From Hirundichthys speculiger (taxonomy: Eukaryota > Chordata > Actinopteri > Beloniformes > Exocoetidae): 64,000 bases of DNA. This document shows, piece by piece, positions 44,584-57,253 of this stretch (its first letter is position 1; each line of letters begins with the position of its first letter). The stretch lies in the NCBI GenBank assembly GCA_018398805.1, contig JAGFBZ010000329.1, forward strand, positions 1 to 64,000. The letters run 5' to 3'. The position numbers and the translations under genes are program-made. Under the pieces are notes generated by a model that was not told the origin of the DNA, made no database searches, and saw only the letters and a list, made by a program, of their open reading frames with translations.

Positions 44584-46170
44584 ATGTCCAGCATCATCGT
44601 TGTATCCCTGACCGTCCTCTGCTTGCTGCTGCTGAGGCCCTTTTACTGTCGCGGCAGCAGGATTCTGGTCGCGCCTTTCGATGGCAGCCACTGGATCAAC
44701 ATGAAGGTGATCCTGGAAGAGCTTCACGCCAGGGGCCACGACATCACGGTTCTGCGCTCCGCCAAGAGCTGGTACATCCCCAGCAACTCGTCCATTTACA
44801 CGTCTATTGACGTGCCGATGTTACAGGATGAGTTAGACAGAAACGTCTACGATCAAATGATACAAGATGTCATGGCTTGCCGCGGCTATCCTGCTTTCGT
44901 ACGCAGCTTCTGCCAAGAGCGCTTGATCGCGTCCATGTTGGCAGGCGGACATGATATTCTGGCCAGAGGAGCTGCAACAGTGTTTGATGATCCCGTGTTG
45001 ATGAAGCGGCTATGGGATTCCAAGTTTGAGCTAATATTAGCCGACCCTGGTCTGCCTTTAGGGATTTTTCTGGGTGGTTACTTCAAGGTGCCGATGGTTT
45101 TTAACGTGCGCTGGATTAATACTGGAGAAGGTCACTTTACCATGGCTCCCTCTCCTGTCTCCTATCTCCCCGTGCCTGGAAGCGAACTCCATGACCAGAT
45201 GGATTTTCTCGAGAGGACAAAGAATATGCTCCACTATCTCTACACTGTTTATGAGCACCACTTCATCATTAACGCTGCCTACTCTGATCTTCTGCAGCGC
45301 CACTTCCCTCCTGGAACTGACCTGCTGTCTCTGCAGCAGTCAGCTGACATCTGGCTGTTCAGGGCAGACTTTGTCTTCGAGTTCCCTCGACCCACCATGC
45401 CCAACGTGGTCTACGTAGGGGGGTTCCAGTGCAAAGAGGCCCAGCCCCTCACCGCTGAGCTGGAGGCGTTCGTGCAGAGCTCTGGGGATCACGGGGTGGT
45501 GGTTATGTCTCTGGGGACGCTGGTGTCAGCTGCCCCGTGAGATCACGGAGGCCATCGCCGCTGCTTTCGCTCGGCTCCCTCAGAAAGTGATTTGGCGCTT
45601 CGTCGGTGACAAGCCTTCGTCTCTGGGAGACAACACTCTGCTGGTGGACTGGCTGCCCCAGAAAGATCTCCTGGGACACCCCAAGACTCGAGCCTTTGTA
45701 GCCCATGGGGGGACCAACGGCTTGTACGAGGCCATCTACCACGGCGTTCCCGTTCTGGGTCTGCCCCTCCTCTTTGATCAGTTTGACAACCTTCTCCGGC
45801 TGGAGGTGCGTGGTGCAGCTCGGGTGGTGGAGGCCAGAACACTGACCAAAGACACTTCCAGGAAGCCTTAGAGGACACGTCCTCAATAATCCCTCTTACC
45901 GCAATAACATCCAGCGCCTCTCTAAACTACACAGGGACCGGCCGATGCCTCCCATGGACACTGCTGTCTTCTGGATCGAGTACGTCATCAGGAACAAAGG
46001 AGCAGCCCACCTGCGGGCAGAAGGATTTAACTTGCCTTGGTATTCCTACTTCTGCCTGGATGTGGCTGCTTTCATGATGGCCATAACTGGAGCCTCCATC
46101 TGGGGTTTAGTCTTGGTCTGTAGGTGTCTTTGCTGCAGGAGGTCCAGGAAGGAAGACGAAAGCAGAGTAA
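44584..46170 (+). pseudogene. ugt5: UGT5-like copy 2, several frame breaks
   Basis: Intact from the signal peptide (MSSIIVVSLTVLCLLLL) through His36 and the N-terminal domain, about 318 residues. Then GTCAGCTGCCCC lacks two bases present in the others (GTCAGCTCTGCCCC), giving a stop at 45538. Further indels: a lost A in GACACTTCC near 45854, two extra bases in GAGGACACGTCC near 45876, and an extra A in AGGAAGGAAGACG near 46149. The UGT signature is still readable (45650-45790). The membrane helix and the corresponding stop (46168-46170) are recognisable. The start ATG follows a TTTCTTACAG acceptor; the frame is also open 66 bases upstream, so an unspliced start at 44518 is possible. Either a pseudogene or a poorly resolved sequence. 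Confidence 0.75.
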
Positions 46171-46330
46171 ACTCATCAGAAAAGGAACTCTTTCCATGCA
46201 AACCGCCCAGTTTCTGGTCATGTGTAGAAAAAGCACTGAAACATTTTCATGTTTGTTGAGTTCATGTTATCTTACAGTACAGCCTGTAAACAGTTCTGCC
46301 TCATATTTTAACCTGTTGCAACAGAATAAA

Positions 46331-48404
46331 GATTTTACTTAAACATGTAAACCCTTGTTAGATCTTTTTTTTTCTTAGACAGCTAGTCAGTCAGAAAATA
46401 AAAATGATTTTGCCAGAGACTTGGAGGAAACACGTTAGACATCTGAAGTGTTGACTTGTTGGTATAAAGATCATCAGTTTTGGGGGAATTCTTTAACTTT
46501 TTAATTTTTATTGAATCAAACTACCATCGAACTTAACAACACAGATTTATACCAAACTCCACACTTCTACGTTGAAGCAGTCCCGGAAGTAACAAAAATT
46601 GCATTTTCTCAACTGACCACTAGGTGCTGGCTCCAAAACAAAGCAAATCTCCATTGACCCCCCGTGTTGAAATGACACAAAATTTACAACACAAACATTT
46701 ACATCCTGGTACAAAAAAACACTTTGGTTACCTACAGTTAGAGTTCATGTCCATGACAACTGTATGAGTGAATTTGTTTCTACCACATTAGTAGAATTAT
46801 ATAAAGCAACAAACTTATGGCAGCCGGCCAATCTAATGGCCAGACGTCATTTGATTGGCGGCTGGCATAGCCAATGGCTAGCTTTACAAGGACAAAGACA
46901 ATTCAAAATAATTAAATGTAGAAAACCTTGTCCAGTTTGTCCAGGTCTTGTTATACAGTCTACTATTTATACTCAAAACTCCAAAACAGTCGTTAAAAAG
47001 CCAGTCAGACATCGAACTACCGTTCTTCATGGCATCAGATTATGTGAAATGTAAAAAAAAAATACAATAAAACGTCCTTGCAAGGAAATTATATTATTTT
47101 CACTGATAAGTACATCAGTTATCTTTACAGATTTAAGCCACCCAAGAACTAACAACAAGTTCCTGCATGAGACTAATGTTACCTTAGAGTCATTCATGCC
47201 TTAGCTGGACTACGTTTTATGAATTCACAATACACAAATTTTGAATTTTGAACTCAGTTGGATCATTTCATGGATTATGATTTGGATTATGAATTGGAAT
47301 GGGTTAGAATAAATTTAAATGAACTGGATTTTGAACAGGAATAAAATGGATTATGAACGAATTGCACTGAATTGGACTTAATTGGATTATATTTAACTTT
47401 TCAAACTTAGAGTACTTTTGTTTTAAATGCCTTGACATGACTTTGTTGTGAACTGGTACTATATCAGTAAAAGTGACTTGAATTAATCAAATCTGTCGAT
47501 CCATCCTCATTTCTGATGTTACCACTGAAGCAAAATTTGATAATGTCGGTATTAAAACAAGGGTGGGCAGAAGCCCAGTTGAGCCGGACCCTCGAGCCGA
47601 TGCTAAATGACATCAGCCTTATAGCCTCCAGGGGGTTCTTTAAGGTTAGCTCCCGGCTCCGTCAGTCAAGCCACGACTGAGCAGCCGAGGAGCTCCAGGA
47701 CCAGGGTCTGCAGCGGGACCTCCTGTTTCCAATGTGGTTCCGGAGGTGCCACCAGGATGAACGCAGCCTCGCGGCCACCGTGGTTTTTAGTCACAGCTGT
47801 GTCTCGGTGGAGGTCTGTGCAAAGTCGGTCAATCTGAAAAAGGATCCCCAACTTGGAGAGAGGCCCGGCTGGAGGAGCCGGGACTCAGCTGTGATTTGCG
47901 AGGCTGAAATCGTTTAGCCGACGTACGGTTAGCACAGGCCGCCTGCCCTTAGCTAAGCTTTATCCTCTGATATTTTCAGGCTAATCTCAGCAGTCTGTTT
48001 AAACAATTAACAGCACAAGAAGACATCTTTTCTTTAAATTAAGAATAGCTATGAACTTTTAGCTCTTAATTCACAGTTTAGAAGAAGTCGACGCTAAGTA
48101 CTAAGTAGCTATAGTGATGGCAGGTAGCTATTGGCTATGCCAGCTATGCCCCTGAAAGCATAAATTTGTTGCTGTATATAATTTGTCTGATTTGGTACAA
48201 AGCGATACACTCCTCCATACAGTTGTCACAGATGTGAAATCAAGCTATGGGAATTAAAACCTTTTTTTTAACCAGTTGGACCACTGGTTAAAAGTGGAGT
48301 GAAGACTTGAAATAAGTCTTCAAACATATATACAGATAATGAGTGTAGATGATGGGAAAAAAGTTGGGTTCATGTTATTTCTCTCCGTTGTTTCTTGCAG
48401 GAAA
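46331..48404. other. inter-UGT spacer 2
   Basis: Near-identical to spacer 1 (42528-44583), with the same TATATAAAG (46798-46806). No additional gene. Confidence 0.4.
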
Positions 48405-49990
48405 ATGTCCAGCACCATCGCTGTATCCCTGACCGTCCTCTGCTTGCTGCTGCTGAGGCCCTTTTACTGTCGCGGCAGCAGGATTCTGGTCGCGCCTTTC
48501 GATGGCAGCCACTGGATCAACATGAAGGTGATCCTGGAAGAGCTTCACGCCAGGGGCCACGACATCACGGTCCTGCGCTCCGCCAAGAGCTGGTACATCC
48601 CCAGCAACTCGTCCATTTACACGTCCATTGACGTGCCGATGTTACAGGATGAGTTAGACAGGAACGTCTACGATCAAATGATACAAGATGTCATGGCTTG
48701 CCGCGGCTATCCTGCTTTCGTACGCAGCTTCTGCCAAGAGCGCTTGATCGCGTCCATGTTGGCAGGCGGACATGATATTCTGGCCAGAGGAGCTGCAACA
48801 GTGTTTGATGATCCCGTGTTGATGAAGCGGTTACGGGATTCCAAGTTTGAGCTAATATTAGCCGACCCTGGTCTGCCTTTAGGGATTTTTCTGGGCGGTT
48901 ACTTCAAGGTGCCGATGGTTTTCAACGTGCGCTGGACAATACCGGAGAGGGTCACCTGACCATGGCCCCCTCTCCTGTCTCCTATCTCCCCGTGCCTGGA
49001 AGCGAACTCCATGACCAGATGGATTTTCTCGAGAGGACAAAGAATATGCTCCACTATCTCTACACTGTTTATGAGCACCACTTCATCATTAACGCTGCCT
49101 ACTCTGATCTTCTGCAGCGCCACTTCCCTCCTGGAACTGACCTGCTGTCTCTGCAGCAGTCAGCTGACATCTGGCTGTTCAGGGCAGACTTTGTCTTCGA
49201 GTTCCCTCGACCCACCATGCCCAACGTGGTCTACGTAGGCGGGTTCCAGTGCAAAGAGGCCCAGCCCCTCACCGCTGAGCTGGAGGCGTTCGTGCAGAGC
49301 TCTGGGGATCACGGGGTGGTGGTTATGTCTCTGGGGACGCTGGTGTCAGCTCTGCCCCGTGAGATCACGGAGGCCGTCGCCGCTGCTTTCGCTCGGCTCC
49401 CTCAGAAAGTGATTTGGCGCTTCATCGGTGACAAGCCTTCGTCCCTGGGAGACAACACTCTGCTGGTGGACTGGCTGCCCCAGAAAGATCTCCTGGGACA
49501 CCCCAAGACTCGCGCCTTTGTAGCCCACGGGGGGACCAACGGCGTGTACGAGGCCATCTATCACGGCGTTCCCGTTCTGGGTCTGCCCCTCCTCTTTGAT
49601 CAGTTTGACAACCTTCTCCGGCTGGAGGTGCGTGGTGCAGCTCGGGTGGTGGAGGCCAGAACACTGACCAAAGACAACTTCCAGGAAGCCTTAGAGGACG
49701 TCCTCAATAATCCCTCTTACCGCAATAACATCCAGCGCCTCTCTAAACTACACAGGGACCGGCCGATGCCTCCCATGGACACTGCTGTCTTCTGGATCGA
49801 GTACGTCATCAGGAACAAAGGAGCAGCCCACCTGCGGGCAGAAGGATTTAACTTGCCTTGGTATTCCTACTTCTGCCTGGATGTGGCTGCTTTCATGATG
49901 GCCATAACTGGAGCCTCCATCTGGGGTTTAGTCTTGGTCTGTAGGTGTCTTTGCTGCAGGAGGTCCAGGAGGAAGACGAAAGCAGAGTAA
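48405..49990 (+). CDS. ugt5: UGT5-like copy 3, one single-base frame break
   Basis: Start 48405 follows TTTCTTGCAGGAAA. The frame runs to TGGACAATACC near 48934, where the other copies read TGGATCAATACC or TGGATTAATACT. One missing T shifts the frame and gives a stop at 48957-48959. From 48962 the other frame continues without interruption through the UDP-sugar signature, the hydrophobic helix (CLDVAAFMMAITGASIWGLV) and the tail ending KTKAE, a K-x-K-x-x ER-retrieval form. With that base supplied the length is about 528 residues, the family norm. It is the same enzyme class as copy 1 and nearly identical to copy 4. A consensus error is at least as likely as a true lesion. Confidence 0.85.
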
Positions 49991-50146
49991 CTCATCAGAA
50001 AGGAACTCTTTCCATGCAACTGCCCAGTTCTGGTCATGTGTAGAAAAAGCACTGAAACATTTTCATGTTTGTTGAGTTCATGTTATCTTACAGTACAGCC
50101 TGTAAACATTTCTGCCTCATATTTTAACCTGTTGCAACAGAATAAA

Positions 50147-52199
50147 GATTTTACTTAACATATAAACCCTCGTTAGATCTTTGTTTTCGTTTTTGTTACA
50201 CAGCTGGTCAGTAAGACTATAAAAATGATTTTGCCAGAGACTTGGAGGAAACACATTAGACATCTGAAGTGTTGACTTGTCTGGATCAAGATAATCAGTT
50301 TTGTGGGAATTCTTTAACTTTTTTTTTTTTAAACAACACAGATTTACACCAAACTCCAATATCCACACTTCTACGTTGAAGCAGTCCCAGAAGTAAAAAT
50401 TGCATTTTCTCAACTGACCACTAGGTGCTGGCTCCAAAACAAAGCAAATCTCCATTGACCCCCGTGTTGAAATGACACAAAATTTACAACACAAACATTT
50501 ACATCCTGGTACAAAAAAACACTTTGGTTACCTACAGTTAGAGTTCATGTCCATGACAACTGTATAAGTGAATTTGTTTCTACCACATTAAGTAAAATTA
50601 TATAAAGCAACAAACTTATGGCAGCCGGCCAATCTAATGGCCAGACGTCATTTGATTGGCGGCTGGCATAGCCAATGGCTAGTTTTAAAAGGACAAAGAG
50701 AATTCAAAATAACTAAATGTAGAAAACCTTGTCCAGTTTGTCCAGGTCTTCTTATACAGTCTACTATTTATACTAAAAAACCCAAAACAGTCCTTAAAAA
50801 GTCAGACATCGAACTACCGCTCTTCATGGCATCACATTGATGTGAAATGTAAAAAGAAATACAATAAAACATCCTTGCAAGGAAATTATATCATTTTCAC
50901 TGATAAGTACATCAGTTATCTTTACAGATTTAAGCCACCCAAGAACTAAAAACAAGTTCCTGCATGAGACTAATGTTACCTAACAGTCATTCATGCCTTA
51001 GCTGGTCTATGTTTTATGAATTCGCGATACACAAATTTTGAATTTTGAACTCAAGTTGGAATAAACAGGATTATGAACCGGATCATGATTTGGATTATGA
51101 ATTGGAATGGGTTAGAATAAATTGAAACGAACTGAATTTTTAACAGGAATGAAATGGATTATGCATGAACTGCATTAAATTGGACTTAATTGGATTATAT
51201 CTAACCTTTCAAACTTAGAGTACTTTTGTTTAAAATGCCTTGACATGACTTTGTTGTGAAGTGGTACTATATCAGTAAAAGTGACTTGAATTAATCAAAT
51301 CTGTCGATCCATCCTCATTTCTGATGTTACCACTGAAGCAACATTTGATAATGTCGGCGTTAAAACCAGGGTGGGCAGAAGCCCAGTTGAGCCAGACCCT
51401 CGAGCCGATGCTAAATGACATCAGCCTTATAGCCTCCAGGGGGTTCTTTAAGGTTAGCTCCCGGCTCCGTCAGTCAAGCCACGACTGAGCAGCCCAGTAG
51501 CTCCAGGACCAGGGTCTGCAGCGGGACCTCCTGTTTCCAATGTGGTTCCGGAGGCGCCATCAGGATGGACGCAGCCTCGCGGCCACCGTGGTTTTTAGTC
51601 ACAGCTGTGTTGTCGGTGGAGGTCCGTGCAAAGTCGATCAATCTGAAAGGATCCCCAACTTGGAGAGAGGCCCGGCTGGAGGAGCCGGGACTCAGCTGTG
51701 ATTTGCAAGGCTGAGATCGTATAGCTGACGCACGGTTAGCACAGGCTGCCTGCCCCTTAGCTAAGCTTTGTCCTCAGATATTTCCAGGCTAATCTCAGCA
51801 GTCTGTTTAAACAATTAACAGCACAAGAAGACATCTTTTCTTTAAATTAAGAATAGCTATGAACTTTTAGCTCTTAATTCACAGTTTAGGAGAAGTCGAC
51901 GCTAAGTACTAAGTAGCTATAGTGATGGCAGGTAGCTATTGGCTATGCCAGCTATGCCCCTGAAAGCATAAATTTGTTGCTGTATATAATTTATCTGATT
52001 TGGTACACCCGATACACCCCTCCATACAGTTGTCACAGATGTGAAATCTAGCTATGGGAATTAAAACCTTTTTTGAACCAGTTGGACCACATCCATGACT
52101 CTTGAAATAAGTCTTCAAACGTATATACAGATAATGAGTGTAGATGATGGGAAAAAAGTTGGGTTCATGTTATTTCTCTCTGTTGTTTCTTGCAGGAAA
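50147..52199. other. inter-UGT spacer 3
   Basis: Third repeat of the spacer, with TATATAAAG at 50599-50607. No additional gene. Confidence 0.4.
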
Positions 52200-53785
52200 A
52201 TGTCCAGCACCATCGCTGTATCCCTGACCGTCCTCTGCTTGCTGCTGCTGAGGCCCTTTTACTGTCGCGGCAGCAGGATTCTGGTCGCGCCTTTCGATGG
52301 CAGCCACTGGATCAACATGAAGGTGATCCTGGAAGAGCTTCACGCCGGGGGCCATGACATCACGGTCCTGCGCTCCGCCAAGAGCTGGTACATCCCCAGC
52401 AACTCGTCCATTTACACGTCTATTGACGTGCCGATGTTACAGGATGAGTTGGACAGGAACGTCTACGATCAAATGATACAAGATGTCATGGCTTGCCGCG
52501 GCTATCCTGCTTTCGTACGCAGCTTCTGCCAAGAGCGCTTGATCGCGTCCATGTTGGCAGGCGGACATGATATTCTGGCCAGAGGAGCTGCAACAGTGTT
52601 TGATGATCCCGTGTTGATGAAGCGGCTACGGGATTCCAAGTTTGAGCTAATATTAGCCGACCCTGGTCTGCCTTTAGGGATTTTTCTGGGCGGTTACTTC
52701 AAGGTGCCGATGGTTTTTAACGTGCGCTGGATTAATACCGGAGAAGGTCACTTTACCATGGCTCCCTCTCCTGTCTCCTATCTCCCCGTGCCTGGAAGCG
52801 AACTCCATGACCAATGGATTTTCTCGAGAGGACAAAGAATATGCTCCACTATCTCTACACTGTTTATGAGCACCACTTCATCATTAACGCCGCCTACTCT
52901 GATCTTCTGCAGCGCCACTTCCCTCCTGGAACTGACCTGCTGTCTCTGCAGCAGTCAGCAGACATCTGGCTGTTCAGGGCAGACTTTGTCTTCGAGTTCC
53001 CTCGACCCACCATGCCCAACGTGGTCTACGTAGGGGGGTTCCAGTGCAAAGAGCCCCAGCCCCTCACCGCTGAGCTGGAGGCGTTCATGCAGAGCTCTGG
53101 GGATCACGGGGTGGTGGTTATGTCTCTGGGGACGCTGGTGTCAGCCCTGCCCCGTGAGATCACGGAGGCCGTCGCCGCTGCTTTCGCTCGGCTCCCTCAG
53201 AAAGTGATTTGGCGCTTCATCGGTGACAAGCCTTCGTCCCTGGGAGACAACACTCTGCTGGTGGACTGGCTGCCCCAGAAAGATCTCTTGGGACACCCCA
53301 AGACTCGCGCCTTTGTAGCCCACGGGGGGACCAACGGCGTGTACGAGGCCATCTATCACGGCGTTCCCGTTCTGGGTCTGCCCCTCCTCTTTGATCAGTT
53401 TGACAACCTTCTCCGGCTGGAGGTGCGTGGTGCAGCTCGGGTGGTGGAGGCCAGAACACTGACCAAAGACAGCTTCCAGGAGGCCCTAGAGGACATCCTC
53501 AATAATCCCTCTTACCGCAATAACATCCAGCGCCTCTCTAAACTACACAGGGACCGGCCAATGCCTCCCATGGACACTGCTGTCTTCTGGATCGAGTACG
53601 TCATCAGGAACAAAGGAGCAGCCCACCTGCGGGCAGAAGGATTTAACTTGCCTTGGTATTCCTACTTCTGCCTGGATGTGGCTGCTTTCATGATGGCCAT
53701 AACTGGAGCCTCCATCTGGGGTTTAGTCTTGGTCTGTAGGTGTCTTTGCTGCAGGAGGTCCAGGAGGAAGACGAAAGCAGAGTAA
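52200..53785 (+). CDS. ugt5: UGT5-like copy 4, one single-base frame break
   Basis: Start 52200. The frame is broken at CATGACCAATGG near 52811, where the other copies have CATGACCAGATGG (one G missing). The second frame then runs from 52814 to the stop at 53783-53785, with the signature near 53265-53405, the C-terminal membrane helix and the KTKAE tail. Allowing for the base, about 528 residues. Compared with copy 3 it has only scattered substitutions (for example E to P at KEPQPL, D to S at TKDSF). Downstream of the stop the duplication ends, so this copy has a different 3' UTR from its neighbours. Confidence 0.85.
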
Positions 53786-53793
53786 CTCATCAA

Positions 53794-56700
53794 ACTATTT
53801 AAGGCTAAATGAAGATTAATGCAAAACAATCTTTCAGATTTAAGAGAATACTTTCACTTTTCAATCAGTACCACTTACTTTAAAATTCAACGACAACCTT
53901 GTTCCCAGATCTTAAGGAGGCCCTTCTCTGTTCAGACCTGAGGTGACTCTGCTTTTCTTCATTTGTTTCTTTAAATGGAGTACTGTTTTCTACATGATGT
54001 CTCTGAAAATGTAGCTTTGTATGAGAGCGACATCAGGCCAAAACCAGACCTAAATCAGATATCTCTAACTCTGATTCACAGTCTGAGTCATAAACAATCA
54101 AAAGTGCCCAGCGATGATACACATCATTAGGGATCCTGTATTAATTACACTGTCATCAAATACAATGGAGGAAAAGATTAAACTTCATCATTGTCTCTGA
54201 AGCCGTATGATGTCTCAGTACATAAATTCAGATGAAAAGCAACTGATCCAGAAAGATCAGAGCTGGTGTATGAGTCACGTCTGTCATTTCCCATGGGGCA
54301 CGAGGGCTACGCATGAAGGCAAACACGCTGCAGCTTCACATGGTCCACAGAAACAAAAGGCATCTGAATGAAATGTTATTGAATTGTGCTTTGTAAATCT
54401 CCAAAGGGAAATTACATTGGTGGAGCACATTCTTTTAGGATAAGTGAGGAAATGAAAAGTAAAAATCAGCTGGGAGATGCCACAACTCACCTGACGACAT
54501 CACATGTTGCGTCATTTCAGTTTTTTCTGCCTTTTTTGAGACCATGCCATGTGGTGGCCTTGATTTCTTTGCCTTTTCTTAAATAAATCATTAAGAAAAT
54601 AAAAGAAAGAAAAGCCAACCAGCTCTTAAGTGTTATTTATGCTTCCATGCAGCAACTACCCATGTGTCCTTTATACTTGACCTACAAAATAACAATTCGG
54701 CAGCCTATCTTTGGTGTTTCGAATAGAGTATAAAACCAATCGCCTGTCCCATTGCAATTGGTTTGGTGCAGTCTGTAGCACTGAATAAAGCTGGGGTACC
54801 AGACCCATGGGTATGGGAATAGGTATGGAGCTGCAGAAATGAATAAACAGAACATGTTTCAAGGGCCTAAACATTGAGAAACACAGCAATCAAATCAAAA
54901 GTCCTATTGGACAGAGCCGAGGCGCTTTTGCCATATTCCAGTAAAGTGTTTTCAAGGCCCCAAGTGACCTTTTATGTTCACACTTGTGTTTTGGGAAAAA
55001 AAGAAAAAAGGGGGAAATACGCTGGTGATTCAAAGGAAAGGCAAGACCAAAAGCTGATAAGCACTAATGGAAAACAAATTTGTTGTTGCCTGGAAGAAAC
55101 TCCAGTGCAGCGTGTCCAGATTGTAGATTGTGTTTCACACCTGAGAGCCAACAGGGTGAGCCCCACGTGTGCGTTACCATGGTGATCCTGCACTGTTTAC
55201 ACCAGTAAAAGAAACACTATAGAACTTTTAGCAGTATTAGAAACTAAAATTCAATCATAAATGACTGCATGGTTGCATAACTTTAAATGCAACATCTGTC
55301 ATCAGAACCTTTGTGAAACATGAGGATGTCGAAATGGCAAATTTGTGAAACTTCCTCTGCGAGTCAGAGAACTCTGCACTGTCGCTCAGGTAGACGATCT
55401 GAGGACCGAGGTGTTTCCTGCAGGGAGCTTCCAATAACTCAGATCCAGTGCAGACCCCACCTCTTTGACCTTTGCATGCGCACGTGCGCAGCCCTCTGAC
55501 TCGGCAAGATTAAAAAGAAACTGCAGAACGCTGATGCGTGGACAGCCCACTGTCATGTTGCCGCCATGCTGGAACTTTCCCCAGGGAAACTCTGTTATCT
55601 GGCTGCACAGTCGGTGAGGTTTACACAGAGGCACGACGAGCCCATGAGGTACTAATGTCTCTGGGGGCTTTCACTTTATTAGCAACCGTCTTGGATTATG
55701 CCATAAATCAGAGATTTGTGACATTTAAAGGAAACAAACTGAGTGATTACACACCCTCCCTTTGAAACCATGTAGTAAAAATACTGCCCAACACTTATTG
55801 TCTCGATATAGCCATTCTTTAGTCAAACAATTTCAATTGTGTAAGATTTCTTCCTCCCTCCGGTGCCTGAGAAAAGTCACTTACCGCACTCACAGTCTAA
55901 AAAAAAAAAAGCTCTAATTTAGTACGGTAAAGGAAATGTTTACCTTTAACTTGTCCTATAATCTCTTTAATCTTAAACTTGCTTTTTTTCAAAAGAGTGC
56001 TTTTTTCTTCCAGGGTTCAAACCTTGCCCGCTATCTCTCTCGTAAATCAGATATGCTTAAAGACTGCACACACGCAACCGCTCAAACACTGATTGTTCTA
56101 TCTTTGTGAGGTTTTTTACTTTAACGCGATGTGTTCGTTGGCGCCGTGACGCCTCACACTCAACCTTAAACATGACCTAGTTTAAACCTGAACCATGAAC
56201 GCAAGTTCTGACCCTCAAAAGTCCCAGCTTGTCCCCACAAAACCTGCAAGGACCTCAATCTGACGTTACGCGCCCAGTGGTCGGACCCCACAAATCTAGG
56301 CAAACAAGAACGTCACACACACACACACTCCCAAGATGAGACCATGTGATAAGATTTAAGCCTGCTCGACCTATACCACACAGATATATTGCACATACAT
56401 TCACACACTTACTGCAGTAAAACTGTTCTGAAGATTCACAAGATAAAAAAAAAACAGAACTTTTTTCAGAAATGGAAAAACGTCTGCACACTAAAAGATT
56501 AAAATAGATGCATATTCAGAAAAAAGGAAGGTTCCCAGTTCTATGACTGATAGTAATAAATAGAAGTTTTTGAAAGGGATTAGTGTTAATATGTTTAATT
56601 AGAGCTAACCAGCAAACACCATCAAAGGTCATTAATGGACGCTGCGTATCAGCCTTCCCCCCTCCCCCCTCAGACCAAGCTGCCCATCCTCTACCACTGT

Positions 56701-57109
56701 GACCACAGCCGGGACCAGAGCGGCACAGAAAAAGGGGAGACTGCATGTTTTTGTTCTGGGCCAGAAAGGCGTTCTCCTGCCTCAGGATGTTGCCTTTAAA
56801 GCTGAAGAAGTGGGCTTCCTGCAGAGGAAATGATTGCAGAACAGACAAGGCTCGGGCGAGACGCCGTGTTCTCGACATTTCTTCAGCGCAGGTCACCGAT
56901 CCGCACGGCACGCCGCCGCGCTTCTCAGAGGGCTTGAATCCTCATGCACCTGCCGACGCCAGTGTGGGCGCCACCTGAGCGTGCCCACGCCGTCGGCTCT
57001 GCAGGTGTTTAGCGCCGCAGACAGATCCAGGATGCTTCGAGGACTGCTTGACTGACGGGAGGAAAGGAGCCTGACCTTTTCTCACAGCTGAGTGGATTTC
57101 TAAATCTTT
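53794..57109. other. intergenic, nothing recognised
   Basis: A short (CA)n run lies near 56313-56328. No supported exon or element ends. The last 150 bases may be 5' UTR of the following receptor gene. Confidence 0.4.
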
Positions 57110-57253
57110 ATGCAATGGATGAATGACGGCTGGATGCACGACACTTCAGCTTGTGGATGCGTGGTTATTTTTCGAGACTTCCTCCCGCCTGTCGACCTGC
57201 GTCCGGCCGAGGCAGCTCAAGTTTCTCATGTCAGGCGTTTGACCAGCAGAGAC

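Larger units (their letters stand above)
40750..53793 (+). repeat. tandem segmental duplication: four UGT units of about 3.8 kb
   Basis: UGT start codons lie at 40787, 44584, 48405 and 52200 (spacings 3797, 3821 and 3795). The sequences between genes, including the 3' UTR, the GGATTATGAATTGGAATGGG stretch and the CCTCCAGGGGGTTCTTTAAG stretch, repeat in the same order. The left edge is near 40750, where copy 1's upstream diverges. The right edge is GTAACTCATCA near 53793, ten bases past the last stop. Confidence 0.9.
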
